From: Enoplosus armatus
Lineage: Eukaryota; Chordata; Actinopteri; Centrarchiformes; Enoplosidae
Assembly (NCBI RefSeq): GCF_043641665.1
Contig: NC_092200.1
Span: forward strand, 69,501 to 133,500
DNA length: 64,000 nt
Reading direction: 5' to 3'
Part shown: positions 1 to 13,000 of the stretch, piece by piece
How the letters are laid out: every line of letters begins with the position of its first letter
Numbering within the stretch: the first letter of the stretch is position 1
Position numbers and translations under genes: made by a program
Notes under the pieces: generated by a model
Told to the model about the DNA's origin: nothing
Database searches by the model: none
What the model saw: only the letters and a program-made list of their open reading frames with translations

Positions 1-38
1 TCTTCAGGAACTTCTTCCTTTACTTTCCCCACACACAT
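1..38 (-). CDS. possible partial exon at window edge
   Basis: A CGTCAG acceptor on the minus strand is followed by an open frame, MCVGKVKEEVPE, running off the window. It could be a further exon of the epb41l3-like gene. It is short and unconfirmed. Confidence 0.15.
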   Translation of the reverse strand, partial: MCVGKVKEEVPE

Positions 39-829
39 CTGACGAATGAGAGGAGAGAACAATCTCACCTGACTTTCACTTTCATTTTCTTTCTGTGTAA
101 AAAGAAACCAAACAAAGGGAAAACACAAGAAGTTTACAACTCGTCCTCTGATTCAGACCAGAATAAACCAACTAGAGGTCTGAAAACACCCCAAAAGTCT
201 TTAATAACAATAATTGTGATATTGAAAATAAATAACACTAAAACATTTTTATATTGATAATCATAACTCTAAAAGTAAAAAACTTAATTATATCAATTAT
301 AATAATTTGTTTGTGAAAAGCAGTAAAACAGAAATCCCCCCAGCCCCCCCACCCCCCAAATGGCTCTTTGCCCCATTTTGATCAGAGGAGGAAGAGAAAC
401 ACGGCGTCTGGAAGGAGGTGAAGGGAGAAGCTGAGGGTAGTTTAAACTGAACACTGCAGCTCCACACTGCATCCTGCTGACTCACTGCAGGAGGAGAAAC
501 ACTGATTCATAGAAACAATGTTCAAACAGCAGCACAGGATGTCTGAAGGTCGGCGTGCTTTTCACAGACTTTAGGATTAGAGAACATTTCAGGATTAAAG
601 CGCTGAAAGTATTCAGATGACCCACATGTCACACCTGATCTCCATGACATCTCCTAGTTTATCAGCTTCCTGCAGTTTTTCGGAGCTGAAGTGTTCAGTT
701 TGAACCGGCTCAGACGAGCCATCGTTCAGCCACACATCCTGTTTCAGCACTGAGGGGGTTAAAGTGTCGCTGCTGGGTGGCTGTGTTTGCTCCTCATGCT
801 CATTTCCATGCCGACCACCAACCAGCCAA
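39..829. other. non-coding, no recognised feature
   Basis: The stretch is AT-rich with short C runs. I see no exon or mobile element in it. Confidence 0.5.
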
Positions 830-1312
830 TCAGCGTACCACTCTGGCCATGGAAGGCGACATCCTGCTGGTCAGGTGACCTGGCGAGGGGGTAGGGCTTA
901 GGTTCAGCTCCTCCAGAGGGAATTTAGGAGGGAGGAGGGGGGCCAAAGGTGAGATCACAGAGCCCCCCCCCCCACAGAGGTCCAGACTTCTGGATCCGCC
1001 TCCTCTGGTGTCATCGAAATCACTGATGATGTCACAGATCCCTGACTGTGGCTCCAACGGCGAGGTCGGCGTCTTCACCTCACGAATCGTGATTAATGGT
1101 CCCCCTGTGACGACATCATCAGCAGTGGACAGCGGGATGATTCTGACCTGCCTGCCCATCTCAATAAACCCTGTTGTTATGGTTACATCAGAGATGTCAT
1201 CCCTGGTCATGGTAACAACCCTGCCAGAGACAGTGTCGTAGGTCCGTCCCACAGTGCAGCTCTTTTCTCTGATTGACTGAGGAGGAGCTTGGTTTGTTAT
1301 GACACCGCCCTC
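830..1312 (-). CDS. putative 3'-terminal exon of the epb41l3-like gene, unknown domain
   Basis: An open frame of 160 codons follows a TGCTCCAG acceptor in phase 0, as required after exon 17. It encodes 'YDTVSGRVVTMTRDDISDV', 'TITTGFIEMGRQVRIIPL' and an acidic/proline-rich tail with a homopolymer G run, ending in TGA. I do not recognise it, and it is not the canonical protein 4.1 C-terminal domain. It may instead splice on at an internal donor such as GTGAAG, or belong to another transcript. Confidence 0.4.
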   Translation of the reverse strand, partial: EGGVITNQAPPQSIREKSCTVGRTYDTVSGRVVTMTRDDISDVTITTGFIEMGRQVRIIPLSTADDVVTGGPLITIREVKTPTSPLEPQSGICDIISDFDDTRGGGSRSLDLCGGGGSVISPLAPLLPPKFPLEELNLSPTPSPGHLTSRMSPSMARVVR

Positions 1313-1488
1313 CTGGAGCACACAGGTGAGCAACATCAAACACACACACAGACCAATCATGTGACAGGTGAGGAAGAGAGGTTAGGGTTAGTAACCCCTG
1401 TATGATTTAGGTGGCTATTAATGTTTGTGTTTGATTGACAACTCAATGGACCTACCGCTGTTGAGTTGCTGTTCAGTGGGAGGGCCTG

Positions 1489-1582
1489 AGAGACAGACAG
1501 ACAGACAGACAGAAAAGCAGAGAGACAGACAGCGACAGACAGGCAGACAGACAGAGACAGACAGTCAGACAGACAGACAGAC
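1489..1582 (+). repeat. (CAGA)n microsatellite
   Basis: An interrupted run of CAGA/GACA tetranucleotides in the last intron of the epb41l3-like gene. Confidence 0.9.
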
Positions 1583-1861
1583 GAGTCCTAGTTCTGTTCC
1601 ATAAGTAAGAAAACTTCATTCTGAATCTCATTGATATCTGTAACATGTAACATACTTACATACTTAATGAGGAGATTTGATGATGATATATATGATTTGT
1701 CATGTGGTTGCTGCTGTTGTGGCTGGGCACTATATGGTGCAGGACACTCAAATAAACAAATCAATCAATCAATCAGTGTAACAAATCTAACAACTAAACA
1801 TCCAGTGACTTTCTCAACAGGATGTTGTGTAGCTTCACATGTTTAGATCAGAACGTTCACA

Positions 1862-2046
1862 GCTCACAGCAGAGTGTCTGTGGTTAGTTCACTGTCTGTA
1901 ATAACAGCGGGACAGTTGAGTGTCTGTGGTTAGTTCACGTGTTTGTAATAACAGCGGGACAGTCGAGTGTTGACGGTTAGTTCACTGTCTGTAATAACAG
2001 CGGGACAGTCGAGTGTCTGCGGTTAGTTCACTGTCTGTAATAATGC
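1862..2046 (+). repeat. minisatellite, unit about 56 bp
   Basis: Three to four copies of a unit containing 'GGTTAGTTCACTGTCTGTAA' and 'CAGCGGGACAGT' stand head to tail. Confidence 0.8.
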
Positions 2047-2284
2047 CTGTAATCAGCTCGGGTGGAAACACACCTTACACGGAACCCCCACATTGATTCT
2101 CCCTCTGCCCCGGCCTTCACTACGACCTCCCAGACCAGCCTAACAGACGACATCCTTCTTCCACCTCCACCCTTCCCCTTTACATCAATTCATCTGTCTC
2201 TGACATGCAATACCTCCAGAATTTCCATTAAACCTTTAAATGACATATTGTTGTGGTGTGGAGAGATTGTGTTTGGTTGCAGAA

Positions 2285-3385
2285 GCTAGAACAGCGGCTG
2301 GATTGAGACAAAAAATCGGCCCTGGCATTTTTGGCCCAGAACGGCCCCCCACAATCGGTTGAACACCACTCACCTGTACACCATCCTTGCAGTCCCCTTA
2401 AATATGCATACTGTACTATTCCCCCAAACCACTACAAAGCTGAGTAGTCTTGACTGATTCCCTGGCGATCAGAGGTGGCTGAGGAGTACACAATATCCAT
2501 ACTCAAGTAAATAATCTTAAATCCTATGTACAATGTTTTTCCATTAAAATGCAAAAAGTAAAGTTGTATGGATTGTATACTCACTAAGTCAAAATGTACA
2601 GGCAGTTACCCCAGAGACAATAATATCAGTAATCCATATCATATATATCATAATAGTTACCACATACCTGAAAATAAACATAGGACAACTTTGTTGAAAT
2701 GAAAACAATTTGTTTTTCGCTGTACTAGGCTAATACATAAGCAGGCATACATCTTAGTAACAGTAGAGTTACAGATGTAACCTATTATACTGCCTTTTCA
2801 CGCATCTTTATCAAGGGAACTCTTGGCCTAATATGATGAGACGATATGGACCTTGGTCACTCACTGCTTAGCCAACACTAATGTTAGAATAGTCAGCCAA
2901 AGTTGTGACAGCTTTAGGGAACAATGCTAGGCTACAAACACACTGAGTGTGATTGACTGAGTGAGTGAGCCTGCCTGCTCCTCTGCCTGGCAGTGTCCAT
3001 GTCCAGCCACCTCTCCTCCTTCCACCTGTTGCTGCATAATAGTGGGTACTGCTGTCGCCGTAGATGTTGAAGCTACTGCTGCAGCCTCTGCAGCAAACAT
3101 CTGTGGTTTTTGCACATTTGGCGGCATTTCTCTGTGCCCCCCTGGCGTTCTGATTATCTGTCTTTTTTGTGCAGATATGTATGCGCTGTTTAATGAAGGC
3201 ACTGAGCCCAAAGGGGACGTGGTTTAAAGATGTGATTGGGCCAGCTCAGTGTCAATTAAGAAAAAAAACAATGGTCTGATCTACCTGTTTTATGGGCTGG
3301 TAAGAAAAAAAGAAAATTGTGTCAGCCCAAAAGGCATGTCAGACCACCAGGAAAGTGGCCCGGTCTGCCAAATGGTCAGTCGGGC
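2285..3385. mobile_element. possible degenerate DNA-transposon remnant
   Basis: The block begins with 'TCGGCCCTGGCATTTTTGGC' and ends with 'CAGCCCAAAAGGCATGTCAG'-like sequence. The two ends look weakly inverted, as in decayed hAT-type elements. No transposase is readable. The Ala/Thr-rich reading frame at 2927-3211 has no recognised domain. Confidence 0.3.
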
Positions 3386-3667
3386 TGGACAGGAAGCGAT
3401 GTCATGACTAGTGAAGCTTAAACAACACAGTCATCCACCAGCTGAACCTGCTGGCTTGCCGTATGTTTGAGTATTCTGAAGCAGATGAACCACTTCATCC
3501 GAAGCTCTCTTCACATCTGCACAAATCATGTGACTGATGATGTCAGTGAACCAGCAGCTGGTTTGAACTGGTGTGAACATGTGTGCGTGTGAGGGGGTGC
3601 GTTACATTTATTCACCAGCAGGTGGCAGTGTGTTTCAAACATACAGATAATCAGAGTCTCTACTCAC

Positions 3668-3853
3668 CTCGTCTGGTTCCAGCGGTTCAATCATCGGGGA
3701 GTCATCGACTCGTCGCAGAGGTGAGGAGGCAAGACGTTTCTCCCACTCTGTCATCCCTCCTCCTGCTCCTCCTCCTCCCTCTAAGAAGGACCGTCTGAGA
3801 GCGCTGATGGTGCTCTGAGGTTTCTGCTCCTCCTCTGGACTCCCCAACGTCTC
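3668..3853 (-). CDS. epb41l3: epb41l3-like exon 17, spectrin-actin-binding region
   Basis: The exon encodes '[10 protein letters not shown]', a Gly-rich insert, '[15 protein letters not shown]' and '[13 protein letters not shown]'. These motifs follow the 4.1B order and are the main reason for choosing L3 over other 4.1 genes. The donor is GTGAGT, phase 0. Confidence 0.85.
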
Positions 3854-6800
3854 CTGAAGACCGACAGCAGAGACAAACACTGAGTCTCTATCAGGAGACA
3901 ACATCATAACATCAAGAAAACTGTCTTAGTTTAGTCTCAGTCTTACCTGAGTTTTCAAGTCTTCATCCTGATCAGACTGAAAGACAGACAGGCAGGCAGA
4001 CAGGCAGACAGACAGACAGACAGGTTCATGTTAGAGGAGTTTTTCCATTTATCCACAGACTAGTTGAACTATTAAGCTGCTGTCAGACAGCAAGTGTAAC
4101 ACAACGTAAACACAACACTGAGGTCAGCTGCTGCTGAATGCTCACAGCTCTTTGTCGGAGTTTTTGATGTTCAGGTTTTTCATTTTACCTCTGTATTTTG
4201 CTGTGTAACCATGGCAACCACAGGAACAGAGAGGGATACAATACAGGAGTTGATTTTAATGATCTGAGTTCAGTGAATGATTCACTTCTTCAGCAGCAGA
4301 GAACAGATCAATGAAGAGAAATATCAGCTTCAGTCTGAAAATCTGCTCTGAGACAATAAACAACATTTATGATACAAGTGTCATAAATTGTATCTATCAT
4401 GTCTTGTTGCCAAATATTTCCTCTGTTTTAAACTGTAACCAACTCTGATAACCAGCTGCGTGATAAAATCAGGTGGAGAGCAGCAGTCTGTGGTGTAATT
4501 GATGTTTTTAATTTGCTGTCTGAAAGCAGCTTGACTGATTACTGATCAGCAGTACCTCAGTCGCCGTCAGGTCTCCGTCCACAGCTGTATCAGTCAGCTC
4601 GGTCTAAACACACAAACACATGTAGTTTATTTAATATTCAGTCTGACCGGAACTCAACAGTAGAAATACTTTGTTTTTATGTTCAGTAAATATTTCTTTA
4701 CTGACACTAAAACCAAAAGCCAAAAAGGCATACTATCCTTCTCAATCATTACTTCTGTCCCACTAGAAGTGTGTGGCAGTGTCTGCAGAGACCCTCTGCC
4801 TGGACTTTCTAGTTCTGCTGTGTTTGGGACATTTCTAGGCGTCAACCTTTGGGCAGGGGTGTGTAGCCCCCAGCCAATAACAGCGCAGGATGTGACTCTA
4901 TAAAAACGTTGTGACCAGGTGACATCGCTGTCTCTCTCCTCCGCTCTCTGTATCATGGTGGGATAAAGATCTGCAGGTCTGTGTATCTGTCTGACCGACA
5001 CACAGACAGGATGAAGACACCTTTCTGCAGGGTGTGAAGCAATCAGAAAATACAATTTTATGTCTCTGATTTACTGCTTTTTTCTCTAACGCTAATGCAG
5101 CTCCCTCTCTTCATTCACTCTCTAGCTCGCCCAACCTCCTGCATAGTATTCCTTTAAAGTGTTTAGTTTGTACAAAGAGTTAGACAGGTGAGACAGGTGT
5201 TTGTTACTTTGGTGTCCTGTTTCTGAGGAGTTGGAGGACTCTGCTGAGAAATCTCTGTCGCTCTGGTCTCCTCCTCGTCTTCCTCATCCTGCAGCTGAAC
5301 CTCCTCTTTATTCACCCCCATCCTCTCCTGCATCTCCTCCTCCACCACCAGCACCTCGTCAGCTAGGAGATAGAAGGCAAGGAGAGAAGAGGAAATAAGA
5401 AGAGAAGGAGACAAGGGGAGGAGATGTGACAAGGAGGCAGAAGGAGGTGTCAGTTGGTTTCACAGTTTCAGTCACCTGGTCTAATGTGGTTCCTCTAATT
5501 GGTTGTTTTCAGTACCTTGCTCTGCCCTCCTCTCCTCCGTCCTCCTCTCAGGCGTTACCGTGGTGATAAGGTCACTGACGGCGATGGCTTTAGATGCTCC
5601 ATACAGCCCCGTACCCATATCTACACACACACACACACACACACATATAAACTGTGATGTCAACAACCACAGTGAGGGTAACCTTAACAACCATCAGCCA
5701 GTTGCAGCAGCAGTAACCATAGCGACCACTGTGATGCTGTCAGTCAGTCTTTCCTTAGGTTCATCAGCAGCGAAGCATCACAGTCGCTCATTGCCAAGGC
5801 AACGGCATGTTCAGCCAATCAGAGCTCAGGGGGCATGCAAGGCAGCCTGGGCCAATCAGCCAATCAGTATTCAGAACCACCATGAAGCCATGACCTGTTA
5901 TTATCTAGCATCACACTGCTTGTTAACCAAGATGCAAGCAGTGCTAACAACGTCTAATAATGCTAATTATGCTAAAGATGCTAATAATGCTAACATGACC
6001 CTTAGAGTCAGACCTCCTTCCTGTCGAGCGCACAAAAAAAAGTAGCAGAGCTAAAAAAAAACTGAACCGTCGCCACAGGGCGTGGCTTAAATCGTTCTAA
6101 AAGGTTTTCTATACATATGATGAATGAAAAATCTACTTCTCTACATTCTTATATATGTGTAATATATCCTCTCTCCTCTGTCTGATCGTGTTATTGATGA
6201 CAGGACGGAGATCTGACCTTATATGATTACATCAGCAGAAACAGAAGGGCTGAATGGACAGAAATTAGCACAGCTGATCCCAGATGTGTCTAAATGACGC
6301 GCAGCCCCTCCAACCAATTAGCATTCCCTGACAAGCTGAATGAAGTGAAGCATTCAGAGCTGTGGCCAATCACAGAGCAGTGCTACTACAGTACTACTGC
6401 AGCCGGCAGCAGTGTTACTGCAGTAATGAGCTCTACCTGTGTGTGTACCACCGTTGGCTTTGGGGGATGCTGTGATGGCTGGAGAGCCAATCAGAGAGGA
6501 TGTAGCCGTGACCCTTGAAGCTGAGGACCAATCAAAAACTCTGGTCACCAACAAGAACAAGAAAGGACGGACTTATCACAGAGTGAGACTCCTACATCTG
6601 AACTCCCCTAATGCTAGCAAACTAGTACTACTACTGGGACCAGCACTACTACTGAGACCAGAACCCCGTCTACTGAGACCAGAACTACAACTACTGGGAC
6701 AAGTACACCAACATGTGCAAGAAATAATTGACCAATAAAATGATAAAACCTGAAGCCCCAAAACAGGAATGGTAATGCTGGTTGGACACTGGTACTAAAA

Positions 6801-9187
6801 CTACTGGAACCTGTGCCACTACTACTGGGAACAGTGCTTCTACTACTGGGATCATAACTACAACTACTGGGACCAGAACTACAATGACAGGGAGCTTACC
6901 AACAACTACCTATGAAATCAGTACCACTACTACTACTCCAGGGAAAATACTGGGACTACTGGGACCAGAATTGTGACTACTGAGACCAGCACTACAATTA
7001 CTGGCAAAAGTACTACAACTACGACTGCCAGGAACAGTAAAACTACTACAAATACCGGACCCAGGACTACTACTACTACTGGGACGAGTATTGCTGATTT
7101 GTAGACCAGACAATGACTACTGGGACCAGAACTATTACTGCTGGGACCTGATCTATGTCTACCAGGTACAGAACTACTGGTTATTGATATTGAGACCAGT
7201 ACAATGACTAGTAGGCCAGAACTACTACTACCACGACCAGGACAAATGCTGCTGTGTGCTGTGTCTACTACTGGGACCAGTACTTCTACTCCTGGGACCA
7301 GTACTTCTACTCCTGGGACCAGTACTTCTACTATCTGGACCAGACAAGTACTCATGGGACAGAACTACGACTACCAGGATCAGTGTTACTACTAAGGGGA
7401 CAAGAACTACCACAGGTACCAGTACTGCCTCATGGACCAGTACTAGTGTGATCAGTATGACTACCTCCATCCAGGCTGCGGCTCAGCATGTTCCTCTTGC
7501 TGATGCATCGTGGGAAATGTGGTGCAGGTCTGGAGATCTGAGCACTGGCTCTGCGACTCTGAATCTGAGTCCGACCGCTGTAACGAAACTTTGAACCCAG
7601 GGACAGCAACTTCTTAGGGGTCTCCTCTGGAGACACCAGCCTGAGAGACAGATGGGGGGGGGGGGGGGGGGGGGAGTGTCTCGTGTCATATTATAGCATG
7701 CTGTTTCACCTGATGTTACGTCATATCACGTTTGTCATCGCATCACTGACTGACCTGAAGAAGGAGTGATGCTCCACACAGACTTTCCACAGTCTTTTAG
7801 CTGCTCTGTGGTTCAGCAACTTGAAACCAATAGTAGACTCAAACTGGTCAAACTGTAGACAGACAGAGAGACTCAAATGGTCAAACTGGAGACAGACAGA
7901 GAGACTCAGACTGGAGACAGACAGAGAGACTCAAACTGGTCAGACTGGAGACAGACAGAGAGACTCAAACCGTTCAGACTGGAGACAGACAGAGAGACTC
8001 AAACTGGTCATACTGGGGACAGACAGAGAGACTCAAACTGGTCATACTGGGGACAGACAGAGAGACTCAGACTGGTCAGACTGGAGACAGACAGAGAGAC
8101 TGGAAATGGACACGCAGATCAGTGATATATCATTGACAGCTGTGTTTCATGATGTTCCGTCTGTTAGTTAAATGTTTCTCTGGTCTTTGATGAGCTGATA
8201 TATATTCATTTTTTTAGGAATTGTTATTTTTCACAATCTTTGTAAATATACTAATCATGAAACTACATTTTTTCTGTCTAGAAGTTGAACCAAACAATAG
8301 AGATGTCCATTAATCTGTCGAACACTTAGATACAAGAAGAAGATATCTATGGTCTGCAAACACTTACACCTAAAGACTTTGGTGACTCCATGGCCTTTTG
8401 TATAGCGCCACCATCAGGTCACACAAATGTGTTACATGTAACACACAGAGTGGCAGCAGAATTAAGTTTTGGAACTTGGAACCACAGCAATTGCCACTGT
8501 TTATGGTATCTGTTGGCGAGGTGCCTGACCAGTTTGAGATGATGCCACTGAAAAAGTCGACTCCAGTGAATGATTGTGACATGTATAGTGGAATTTAAAG
8601 TGCCATGTTTTTTCCTGTTGCTGGTGTTCACCACCAGTCACACTTTGAACCAGACCCTGCTAGAATCATTATGAATAAACCAGATCAGGACTTGGAAATG
8701 TTCACAGGACTCTGAAGTATATCCTTCTTCTGTGGCGTTGAGGTATGTGTTGGCGTCTCACCTCTCCAGGTCGGATCTTGATGTAGAAGTTGTTCCTTTT
8801 GTATGAGATCTTCAAGATCTTTGGCCACGAGAATCTGTTGATCCTCAGTCTATCTCTGTAGACCAGAAGACCACTACTGCACACGCCCAGCATGATGGCA
8901 ACTCCCTCTGAGTCCTGCACACACACATACACACACACAAACACACACCATGGACTTATGAATGACTGAAATGAAATGTTTCAGTTTTTGCTAATTTCAT
9001 TTGATGTTCCTTTAAGGACTACTGCTCCCAACATTTACCACGATGTGATAAAGTATATTTTAGTCAGCAGGAGTTTGACTAACATCATGGATTTATTCTT
9101 GTATTTCTTCTTTTTCTTGTCAAAGGATTCATTGTTTCTATTTTGACATAGCCATTCCACGTCTATGCAGTCCACAAAGCTGGTTAT

Positions 9188-9225
<38 letters not shown>

Positions 9226-10056
9226 TTATCAAACATTTCACCATCATTAACTTCAATCACAGTCCATCACTCACTGCAGCCAATCAGCATCTTTCTTATC
9301 TGCTGCTTGTATTATTTCACCTGCAGTTATGAATCAAGAATGGAACAAACAATATTTCCTGAATGACAAAGCTTAATATCAACACACTGATGGTTCCCTC
9401 AAACTCGTCCCAGACGAACACAAAAGCAGCCCTGTTTGGTTTGGTGTATTGTGTTTGTCAGCAGTTAAGGCATAAACACTAGCAGTATGATAAATTATTG
9501 AATAGCTTTAGATGGGTGGGGTCATGTCATGGGAAGGCCGGATCTCAGAACACAGGGTTTGCTGTGGATTGTTGCTATTGTAGGAACAGCTAAATAAATA
9601 GAAGGAGTGTACAATGAATAAAGGAAACACTGAATGATGACATGAAGATGAATACTCACACATGGTCGACACAAACACATACGTCTTACCTCTGATTTAG
9701 CTGAAGGCAAGCAATCAAAGCGGCTGCCTACCATCTACCCCATTCAGACCGACAGACAGACAGACAGACAGATAAAACAAAAAGATAGAAAAGACAGCTG
9801 GTCTAAATGGGGAAAAATTAGCACTGCACTCTATTAGATAGACAGACAGATAGACATGCAGACAGAGAGACAGACAGACAGACAGGCAGGCAGACAGACA
9901 GACAGACAGACAGGTAGACAGAGAGACAGGCAGACAGATAGACAGAGAGACAGCTGGTCTAAATAGGGAAAAATTAGCACTGCACTCTATTAAAAATGAC
10001 AGACAGATAGACATGCAGACAGACAGACAGACAGGCAGACAGACAGATAGACATGC

Positions 10057-10088
<32 letters not shown>

Positions 10089-13000
10089 CAACAGACAGAC
10101 AGACAGATAAAACAAAAAGATAGAAAAGACAGCTGGTCTAAATGGAGAAAAATTAGCACTGTACTCTATTAGATAGACAGACAGATAGACAGGCAGACAG
10201 ACAGACAGACAGACAGGCAGACAGAGAGACAGATAGACAGACAGATAGACAGAGAGACAGGCAGGCAGACAGACAGACAGACAGACAGACAGGCAGGCAG
10301 ACAGACAGACAGACAGACAGACAGGCAGGCAGGCAGGCAGACAGACAGATAGATAGACTTTATGTGTGCCTACAGAGTACAGATACATTTACATGAATAC
10401 ATTTGTACAGAAGACACGGTGTATTATTGTGCTTAGCGAGCTCATTTGGCACAGCTATGGCAGAGGGGACAAAACTTTGCTAACGCTACCTGTAGCTGTG
10501 CTACAGTCCACTGGCCTTCCCTGAAGTCCCTTTCCTTCATGCATTTAGCATGTAGTATGTCCATTTAATTCCAGAGAGACCTTACATTTGACAGGATGAT
10601 GGAGGGAAAGATCTGAAAGATCATCTTGCTTTGCGTACCCCTCCTCGTCTCTGCAGATTTCTGGCCATAGTGCAAAACTGCCGCTAATAATCCATAGAGT
10701 CGTAAATATGACCCAGATCACCTTGTGTTGGTCGATCATCTTTACAGCAGTGACAGACAACTTTATAAAATAGAAACCAAGAGACACAATAATACAAGAA
10801 CACAGTTTAACAGGAAGGTACATTGACATGGAGGCAGGTAGAGTACGGACTGTGTTGTCCCAGCAGACCATTCGCCTTTCTTCCCTTTCTAATTAGTCTT
10901 CTCAGGTCTTCTACTGTGACTCAAAGCTGTCAAAACTAGCATTAAGGCTAATGCTACTGTCATGTTTCCTGAACAACCTGAAATAGCTGCTTCTCTTGAA
11001 CTTTGCACTCCCTGCTGGCATTTCAGACCTGCTGCTGATTCAGATCTGAACCAGAGTCAGATGAGTGAAGCTGTTTAATCTGCAGGCTTCACTCTGTGTG
11101 ATACTGAGAGACTGAATCAATGGCAAACAGCCATGATGGAAAAATCATTGCTCTCACCCAGAACACACACACATGATTGATTGTGGACCGAAGTGGGTCA
11201 TGTATTGATGATTGATCAGATTGTTAAGGAGCACAAAACAGAACATCAGCAGCACTGACACACTCACTGTGGTCTGTGTAGTTTTTATTTTCTTTTTTAT
11301 ACATAAATATCTAAATATATAATGTAAATTAAAAACTTGTACCGTCATATGATACCAAATAAGATGTTTTGTTAAAAGCTGTTTAAGAGGAAATTAAAGG
11401 GGATTATTGAGACATATATTTAATATATTGTCTAGAGGAGCACTGCAGGACTGTAGGGATAATGGTACTTAATACTACTCTGTTCACATCAGGTTGTAAT
11501 TTAACTCAAACAGACACCATTTTTTTCTTTACTGCGATGCTAACAATGCTAACCAACAGCAGGCTCTTGAAGTCACTGCTGGAATCTGTAGAGAGTTTCT
11601 GTTTGTTTCCACAAAATGTTGAGGTTTAGACCTCCACCAGCAGAGAGGGGGCTGGAGAGCATGGACAATGACAAAGTGGATGGTTCAGAATGAACTGAAA
11701 ATGCACAATATTTTAAAACTCTAATAAACCTTCAGTAAAACTGTAGTATCAACCACAACCAACCAATAAACCCCAATAAGACAGCAGCAACAACTCAACT
11801 CAAACTAGAAAACCTAAAAAAACAAGCCAGTAATCTACACACAGACCAGATCCAAAGAAAGATGATGATGAAAGCCATAAAACAAAAACAATCCAGTATG
11901 ACGGTCAGTAATAAAATAATGTTCAGTTGTTGATACCGTGTCAGTTGATTCACATCTAAACGCACAGTTGAGGCTTCAGTTAATGGTGTTCTGAAGTATA
12001 ATATGTTTTGTCACATTTGGGGGGCATTAAAGATTTCTAAATGATTTCTTATGTATTTATTTTTTGTTGAACCTGTCTAAATGGAGTATCTAAGACCCCC
12101 CTGAATTATTTTATGTTTATCTGTAGTTTAAAGGGTTTTTTTTTACCTTTGCATGATGAAGGTCAACTCCGTACATGGAAAGTTTCTTTACGTTTTCCAG
12201 GAAGTGCATCTCTGCTTCAGCTGGTGTCTTTCCTCTGAACACACAATCACAAAAGTTTTAACAGCTGCTTGTTTGTTTTACTACTTACTACTTTAAATGT
12301 CATTTTATTTAACATGTGAGAACCTGTATGTTTTATGCAGCTCCATGATCTTCTCCTCCATTTCTTTTGTTTGATTTGGAGCAAAACATAGTTCACTGAC
12401 GTAATCTGAACCACACTCATCTGTAAAATACAGAGAGAGAGACAGGTGGTCAGACAGACAGGTCACATGAAATAGACAGATAAGAAGATAAGACAGGAAA
12501 TCTTGTATGTCACTGTTATCACAGTTCAATACTGAAGGGATGTGATGACCCTGACTAAGTTCAATTCAATGAAGAAGGCTGTGATATACAGTCTAAATCT
12601 GCGAGTGAGCCTTGACTCTGGAAATTTTTTTTGGAGTACAGCGGAATGCAGTAGAGTAGAGTAAAGCAAGTCAGGTTACAGCAGGGTAAAGAAGGGCAAA
12701 GAAGGATACGTCAGAGAAGGGTTTGGCAGGGTATAGTCGAGTATAGCAGAGTAAGGGAGGGTACGTCAGAGAAGGGTTTGGCAGGGTATAGTACAGTATA
12801 GTAGAGTAAGGGAGGGTACGTCAGAGAAGGGTTTGGCAGGGTATAGTCGAGTATAGTGGGGTAAGGTACAGTCTGGATCTGCTCTATATGTAAAGTGTCA
12901 TGAGATAACTTTGTTGTGATTTGGTGCTATATAAATAAAATGTAATTGAATTGAATTAAGGAAGGATACATCAGAGAAGGGTATGGCAGGGTAACGTAGA

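Noticed and set aside
6600..7470. Several long open frames rich in Thr/Val/Leu
   Set aside because: They come from the ACTACTGGGACCAG intronic repeat.
9715..10388. Open frames reading CLSVCLSV repeats
   Set aside because: Translation of a CAGA/GTCT array; no gene.
10545..10871. 108-codon minus-strand open frame with hydrophobic stretches, possibly a membrane protein fragment
   Set aside because: No recognisable motif, no splice context, and inside an intron next to simple repeats.
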